Assembly (NCBI GenBank): GCA_028285025.1
Contig: JANQQH010000485.1
Coordinates: forward strand, 1 to 10,132
Source of the DNA: Hyphomicrobiaceae bacterium
GTDB lineage: Bacteria; Pseudomonadota; Alphaproteobacteria; Rhizobiales; HXMU1428-3
Length of the DNA stretch: 10,132 nt
Direction of reading: 5' to 3'
Shown here in pieces: positions 7,083 to 10,132 of the stretch. Positions within the stretch are counted from its first letter, which is position 1; every line of letters begins with the position of its first letter. The notes under the pieces were generated by a model, which was given only the letters and a program-made list of their open reading frames with translations, had not been told where the DNA came from and made no database searches. Position numbers and translations under genes: made by a program.

Positions 7083-7955
7083 ATGACCAATCATATTATT
7101 TCACCAGACCCTGATAACGCTGACCTGTATCGCATTTTGCAAGCACGTGATCATAATGGGTCTCTTATTGAAGCGCCCATCATTCATGAGCGCCCCTTAA
7201 CAGTGTTTTTGAATTCGCAAGAGATTGTGACCTTGATGACCATTGGGGATCATGCGGAAGCCCTGGCGCTGGGCTATTTGTTTAATCAAAACATGCTACC
7301 ATCTTTTGCAGATGTCACATCTGTTGACTATGAACCTGACATAGAGACAATTGTTGTGCGCACCTCTTGCGAGACCGATTTTGAACGGAAATTAAAACGC
7401 AAAATTCAAACATCTGGCTGTGGGCAAGGTACGATTTTTGGTAACCTGATTGACACCATTGAAGGACAAGAGCTGGAGTTTGGTACAACAATGAAAACCA
7501 GCACCCTTTACCCCTTGTTAAAGACCATCAATATGACTGATCGTCTTTACTTGAAAACCGGCGCGATTCATGGCTGTGTTTTATTGAAAGGCAGTGAACC
7601 TCTTTTATATATGGAAGATGTTGGGCGCCATAATGCGGTTGACAAGATTGCTGGCTATATGATGCGCAACAATATCAGTGCGCAAGATAAGTTCTTTTAT
7701 ACAACGGGGCGTCTTACCAGCGAGATGGTGATTAAAATGGTGAAAATGAAAATTCCGATTTTGATTTCAAGGTCTGGCTTTACGGCATGGGCGGTTGAGC
7801 TGGCAAGAGCGGCTAATTTGACCCTTATTGGACGGGCGCGGGGCAAACGCTTTATTGTATTATCTGGCTTTGAGAGGGTTGAATATGATTGCCAGCAAAA
7901 TGGGATTGGTCTTAACGCTTCACAACTAAGCCCTAATGCGGAGCCACATATTTGA
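7083..7955 (+). CDS. fdhD: Formate dehydrogenase accessory sulfurtransferase FdhD
   Basis: Cytoplasmic protein that passes sulfur from the cysteine desulfurase to the molybdenum bis-guanine-dinucleotide cofactor, a step needed for formate dehydrogenase activity. The 290 residues are full length for the family. Recognisable blocks are APIIHERPLTVFLN (31-44), TIGDHAEALALGYLF (53-67), TSGCGQGTIFG (110-120), TGAIHGCVLL (159-168), EDVGRHNAVDKIAGY (178-192), TTGRLTSEMV (207-216) and RSGFTAWAVELARAANLTLI (230-249), with the C-terminal GRARGKRFIVLSG. The loop cysteine is Cys113 in CGQG; the second cysteine of the E. coli CGxC loop is replaced, so one cysteine must suffice. AGGG at 7073-7076, 6 nt before the ATG, is the ribosome site. 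Its stop overlaps the mobA start by 4 bp, implying one operon with translational coupling. No formate dehydrogenase gene is in the window. Confidence 0.95.
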   Translation: MTNHIISPDPDNADLYRILQARDHNGSLIEAPIIHERPLTVFLNSQEIVTLMTIGDHAEALALGYLFNQNMLPSFADVTSVDYEPDIETIVVRTSCETDFERKLKRKIQTSGCGQGTIFGNLIDTIEGQELEFGTTMKTSTLYPLLKTINMTDRLYLKTGAIHGCVLLKGSEPLLYMEDVGRHNAVDKIAGYMMRNNISAQDKFFYTTGRLTSEMVIKMVKMKIPILISRSGFTAWAVELARAANLTLIGRARGKRFIVLSGFERVEYDCQQNGIGLNASQLSPNAEPHI

Positions 7956-8677
7956 GCTCTCAACATCTGAAACATCCAATTGACGGCCCCATTAAGATTG
8001 TCGGCGTGGTGCTTGCTGGGGGGCAATCTAGACGTATGGGCGGCTCTGATAAATTTTTGCAGCCTGTCAACGGGTCTAACCTTTTACGGGGCGTTTTAGA
8101 ACGATTTACCCCTCAATTGGACACGATTATTATCAGTTCTAACAGTCCACCTGCAGCCATTCACGCTGCTTTAGACCGTGTCCCTGAGTTTCAAGCGATC
8201 CCCATTATAAGTGATATTATTCCAGACTTTGCAGGGCCATTGGCTGGGGTGCATAGTGCGATGAAATGGAGCCATGACAACAATCGATCGGGCGCAACGC
8301 ATGTGATTTCAGTCGCAGCAGATACCCCGTTTTTCCCGTTGAATTATGTGGAGACAATGGTAGGTTTTGCGCAAAGCCAAGTGCCTGCAAGCATTATCCT
8401 GGCGCAATCGCATGGGCGTTATCACCCTATTTTTGGTCTTTGGCCTATTGTCTTGCACCAAGACCTGGAAGATGCTCTGTTAAATGGCGTTAGAAAAATT
8501 AGGGCTTGGGTCAACGAACATCCCAATGGCAGCTTGAACTTTCAGGATGAAATCGTTAATGGCACACAGATTGATCCATTTTTTAATGTCAATGAACCGG
8601 AAGATTTTAAGCGCTATATGGAATTAACAAGCGTTAAGCGCTATATGGAATTAACAAGCGCACAGGCGGGCCAATGA
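7952..8677 (+). CDS. mobA: Molybdenum cofactor guanylyltransferase MobA
   Basis: Transfers GMP from GTP to molybdopterin to make the guanine dinucleotide cofactor used by DMSO-reductase-family enzymes such as formate dehydrogenase, which fits the coupled fdhD. The 241-residue protein has the nucleotidyltransferase fold: LAGGQSRRMGGSDK (21-34, nucleotide loop with Arg28 and Lys34), DFAGPLAGV (92-100), AADTPFF (123-129, metal-binding Asp124) and FNVNEPEDF (211-219). Translation most likely starts at the TTG at 7952, which overlaps the fdhD stop (TTGA). GGAG at 7940-7943 lies 8 nt upstream and no ATG offers a better start. The C-terminus carries a duplicated nonapeptide, KRYMELTSV then KRYMELTSA, from a DNA tandem repeat. 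It lies beyond the last conserved motif, so function is probably kept. mobB, a frequent neighbour, is absent. Confidence 0.94.
   Translation: MSSQHLKHPIDGPIKIVGVVLAGGQSRRMGGSDKFLQPVNGSNLLRGVLERFTPQLDTIIISSNSPPAAIHAALDRVPEFQAIPIISDIIPDFAGPLAGVHSAMKWSHDNNRSGATHVISVAADTPFFPLNYVETMVGFAQSQVPASIILAQSHGRYHPIFGLWPIVLHQDLEDALLNGVRKIRAWVNEHPNGSLNFQDEIVNGTQIDPFFNVNEPEDFKRYMELTSVKRYMELTSAQAGQ
8607..8660 (+). repeat. Perfect 27-bp tandem duplication at the 3' end of mobA
   Basis: Bases 8607-8633 are repeated exactly at 8634-8660 (unit starts TTAAGCGCTATATGG and ends AACAAGCG). The unit is a multiple of three, so the frame is kept and nine residues (KRYMELTSx) are duplicated just before the MobA C-terminus. 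Complete identity suggests a recent slippage or duplication event. Confidence 0.97.
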
Positions 8678-8681
8678 GGCT

Positions 8682-9107
8682 TTAGAACTTGTGTTTTATG
8701 CGCCCTTTTATCGCCATGCCGTCATCTTGGGACTTATCAAAGGCTGATAAACCATCATTTTCGTCCTTGTATAAAAGCTCTAGACCAAAATCTAAATCTG
8801 GCAAGGTGCCAAGTGTACCAATGCCTGGAATATGAATGGTTGTCCCACTTTTTTTGCTTTTTTCTTTTGGATCGATGCCAGAGACTGCTGATCCTTTATC
8901 CGGTGTATTTTTTCCTGGTAGAATAGCGTCTCTTTTGCCGATTGCCAGTTCATTGACCTGAGATCCGCGTTCAGATGCAGTTACATCCACTTGCTGTTCT
9001 TGAAACGCAAGCGTGTGGGGTATGCCAAATACTGATGGATACAGTATAGACACGCACGCCATTATCACAACTATGGAGAATAATTGTTTCACTTTAACTG
9101 ACCTCAT
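8682..9107 (-). CDS. Small exported protein of unknown function
   Basis: I do not recognise a named family. From the ATG at 9107 the protein has 141 residues. The N-terminus has basic residues and then a hydrophobic segment (about residues 8-34), which looks like a signal peptide with cleavage near TLA-FQ. The mature part is hydrophilic and charged (about 40-85), then has the Gly/Pro-rich block IHIPGIGTLGTLPDLDFG. It ends in GRIKHKF, an alternating strand with a C-terminal Phe like that of outer-membrane proteins, though it is too short to be a full barrel. The frame is open to a GTG at 9140; I chose the ATG because the signal peptide starts cleanly there, although neither start has a good ribosome site. 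It converges on mobA with only 4 bp between the stops and no terminator in the gap. Confidence 0.65.
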   Translation of the reverse strand: MRSVKVKQLFSIVVIMACVSILYPSVFGIPHTLAFQEQQVDVTASERGSQVNELAIGKRDAILPGKNTPDKGSAVSGIDPKEKSKKSGTTIHIPGIGTLGTLPDLDFGLELLYKDENDGLSAFDKSQDDGMAIKGRIKHKF

Positions 9108-9187
9108 TACTGATGAGCTTATCACCCCAGGCTCATCCACATAATAATGATCTTATTCTTTGTAAAGTGCAAGCTTTAAGTGGTTGC

Positions 9188-9207
9188 AACTACAAGGTTG
9201 TAATTGT
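9188..9207. promoter_or_regulatory. Imperfect palindrome upstream of the small exported protein
   Basis: CAACTACAAGGTTGTAATTG pairs nine bases on each side of a central GG with one mismatch; the core TACAA-GG-TTGTA (9191-9202) is perfect. It lies about 80-100 bp upstream of the ATG at 9107, a position suited to an operator. The symmetry is visible; the regulator and role are guesses. Confidence 0.3.
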
Positions 9208-9317
9208 TGTATATTATGATGATGAATAAAGTGCTTGTGTTTTTTAAGCCACATAGAATATGACTAGAATACCATGAAATTGCCACATTTGACATATCGC
9301 CGGACACATTTTTACTA

Positions 9318-9355
9318 ACAAAAAAGGCTTCCAGATAATGCGTCTGGAAGCCTTT
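9318..9355 (-). terminator. Rho-independent terminator of the porin gene
   Basis: A perfect 13-bp stem (9323-9335 with 9343-9355, core GGCTTCCAGA / TCTGGAAGCC) with a 7-nt loop starts 31 nt after the porin stop codon. In the direction of the porin transcript it is followed by a run of T (AAAAAA on the plus strand ending at 9325). The opposite side also has a T-tract (TTTAAATTTTTTTTT), so it could work in both directions. Confidence 0.9.
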
Positions 9356-9386
9356 AAATTTTTTTTTGTATCTTTATTCGTGGTAT

Positions 9387-10132
9387 TTAGAATTTGATAT
9401 GGCCACCAACGATGAGTGTGCGCCACTCTTCGGTGTCTACAGCGCCAACGGTTGTTGTAACATCTGCATCATACTGCTTGTAGTGAATGTAAAGATCCAT
9501 AGCAGCCGCTGAAATGTGTTGGTTGAAACCAATTTCCCACATATCAAATTCGAAGTTGGTGATATCGTTACCGCCAAAGGTGTTGGCATTACCATTGTTA
9601 TCGCGAACGGTGTGACCTGCATCACGATCATAGTAACCACCAAAAATGGTTGTTTTACCAAGTGAATTCCACTTACCTTCAATACCAGCTTGGATGTGCC
9701 AAAATTTATTTTCTTCGGCTTCAGTTCCGACAAAGCCTCTTGCAGCAAGCAATTGTTCACGCCCTTCGTCCCAGCGAATGCCATAAGCACCTGTTACGAA
9801 AAGACCCGTTGGTGTGTGCATCACACTTGCTGACATGCCGAGTTCACGACAATCTGAATTAGAAAGACCTGCAACATCAGCAGTACATTCTTCATCATTT
9901 TCATTAGCTTCACCATAACCGATACCAGCAGCAACTTTAAAGTCTTGGAATTTGCCTTTATAGCGTAAAGCAACGTTCCACACGTCATCTTCACCCCAAG
10001 CAGCTGAAACTTTAAAGCCCGCAAATGTAGGTGTATCGTAACGAACCATGCTGCCACGAGAACCTTCGCCTGGTTCAAACACTTGAGCTAAGTTATCCCA
10101 AGCGCCAACATTGGCACCTGTGCCAGCTTGGC
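9387..10132 (-). CDS. Gram-negative porin, C-terminal part (cut by window edge)
   Basis: Outer-membrane beta-barrel that lets small hydrophilic solutes diffuse in. The frame is open to the right edge, giving 247 C-terminal residues; the start and signal peptide lie outside. Porin-like features are GSRGSMVRYDTPTFAGFKVS (a conserved loop-to-strand block of alphaproteobacterial general porins), repeated amphipathic strands such as VWNVALRYKG, FWHIQAGIEGKW and FEFDMWEIGFNQHIS, Gly/Asp/Asn-rich loops, and the terminal strand LIVGGHIKF ending in Phe, the usual assembly signal. One loop contains two cysteines (codons at 9885-9887 and 9849-9851) that could form a disulphide. It is followed by a strong terminator. 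Which porin family it belongs to (Porin_2 or Porin_4 type) and its substrate cannot be settled from this part. Confidence 0.88.
   Translation of the reverse strand, partial: QAGTGANVGAWDNLAQVFEPGEGSRGSMVRYDTPTFAGFKVSAAWGEDDVWNVALRYKGKFQDFKVAAGIGYGEANENDEECTADVAGLSNSDCRELGMSASVMHTPTGLFVTGAYGIRWDEGREQLLAARGFVGTEAEENKFWHIQAGIEGKWNSLGKTTIFGGYYDRDAGHTVRDNNGNANTFGGNDITNFEFDMWEIGFNQHISAAAMDLYIHYKQYDADVTTTVGAVDTEEWRTLIVGGHIKF

Noticed and set aside
7697..8026. Minus-strand open frame across the fdhD/mobA junction
   Set aside because: It runs antisense through two confident genes and matches no family.
9437..10078. Several open frames overlapping the porin on both strands
   Set aside because: All are alternative-frame readings of a well-supported porin.

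Overview
The window looks like chromosomal DNA of an AT-leaning alphaproteobacterium. Grounds: a divergent arrangement of lptF-lptG-lptD and pepA that I associate with Alphaproteobacteria (especially Hyphomicrobiales-like genomes), an fdhD-mobA pair, and a Gram-negative porin at the right edge. Genus cannot be told from the sequence. Both ends of the window cut through genes: lptD on the left and the porin on the right.

Left third (1-3458, minus strand): lptF, lptG and the 5' part of lptD lie head to tail, reading right to left. LptF and LptG are the two permease subunits of the lipopolysaccharide transporter in the inner membrane, and LptD is the outer-membrane protein that delivers LPS to the cell surface. 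The three genes therefore serve the two ends of one transport bridge. A gene-free region of about 430 bp separates lptF from pepA, which runs the other way (plus strand, to 5404). PepA is a complete leucyl aminopeptidase with all metal ligands, probably read from a TTG codon. It ends at a strong rho-independent terminator.

Middle (about 5460-7082): a stretch of decayed genes. On the minus strand there is a short remnant that looks like the end of a DEDDh (DnaQ-like) exonuclease. Next to it is an intact small secreted cytochrome c. On the plus strand lies a clearly broken thiopurine S-methyltransferase gene (tpm), recognisable in three reading frames and lacking its SAM-binding core. Further right are two overlapping minus-strand open frames that may be another frameshifted relic of unknown identity.

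Right third: fdhD and mobA overlap by 4 bp on the plus strand and both serve molybdenum-cofactor enzymes. FdhD is the sulfurtransferase needed to activate formate dehydrogenase, and MobA makes the guanine dinucleotide form of the cofactor. No formate dehydrogenase or mobB is in the window. mobA carries a perfect 27-bp tandem duplication at its 3' end. Facing it, 4 bp away, is a small exported protein of unknown function on the minus strand. Finally, the 3' part of a porin gene on the minus strand ends at a strong terminator.

I found no CRISPR array, tRNA, rRNA, insertion sequence or convincing new multi-gene system. The most notable points are the pseudogene zone, the tandem duplication in mobA and the unassigned exported protein.
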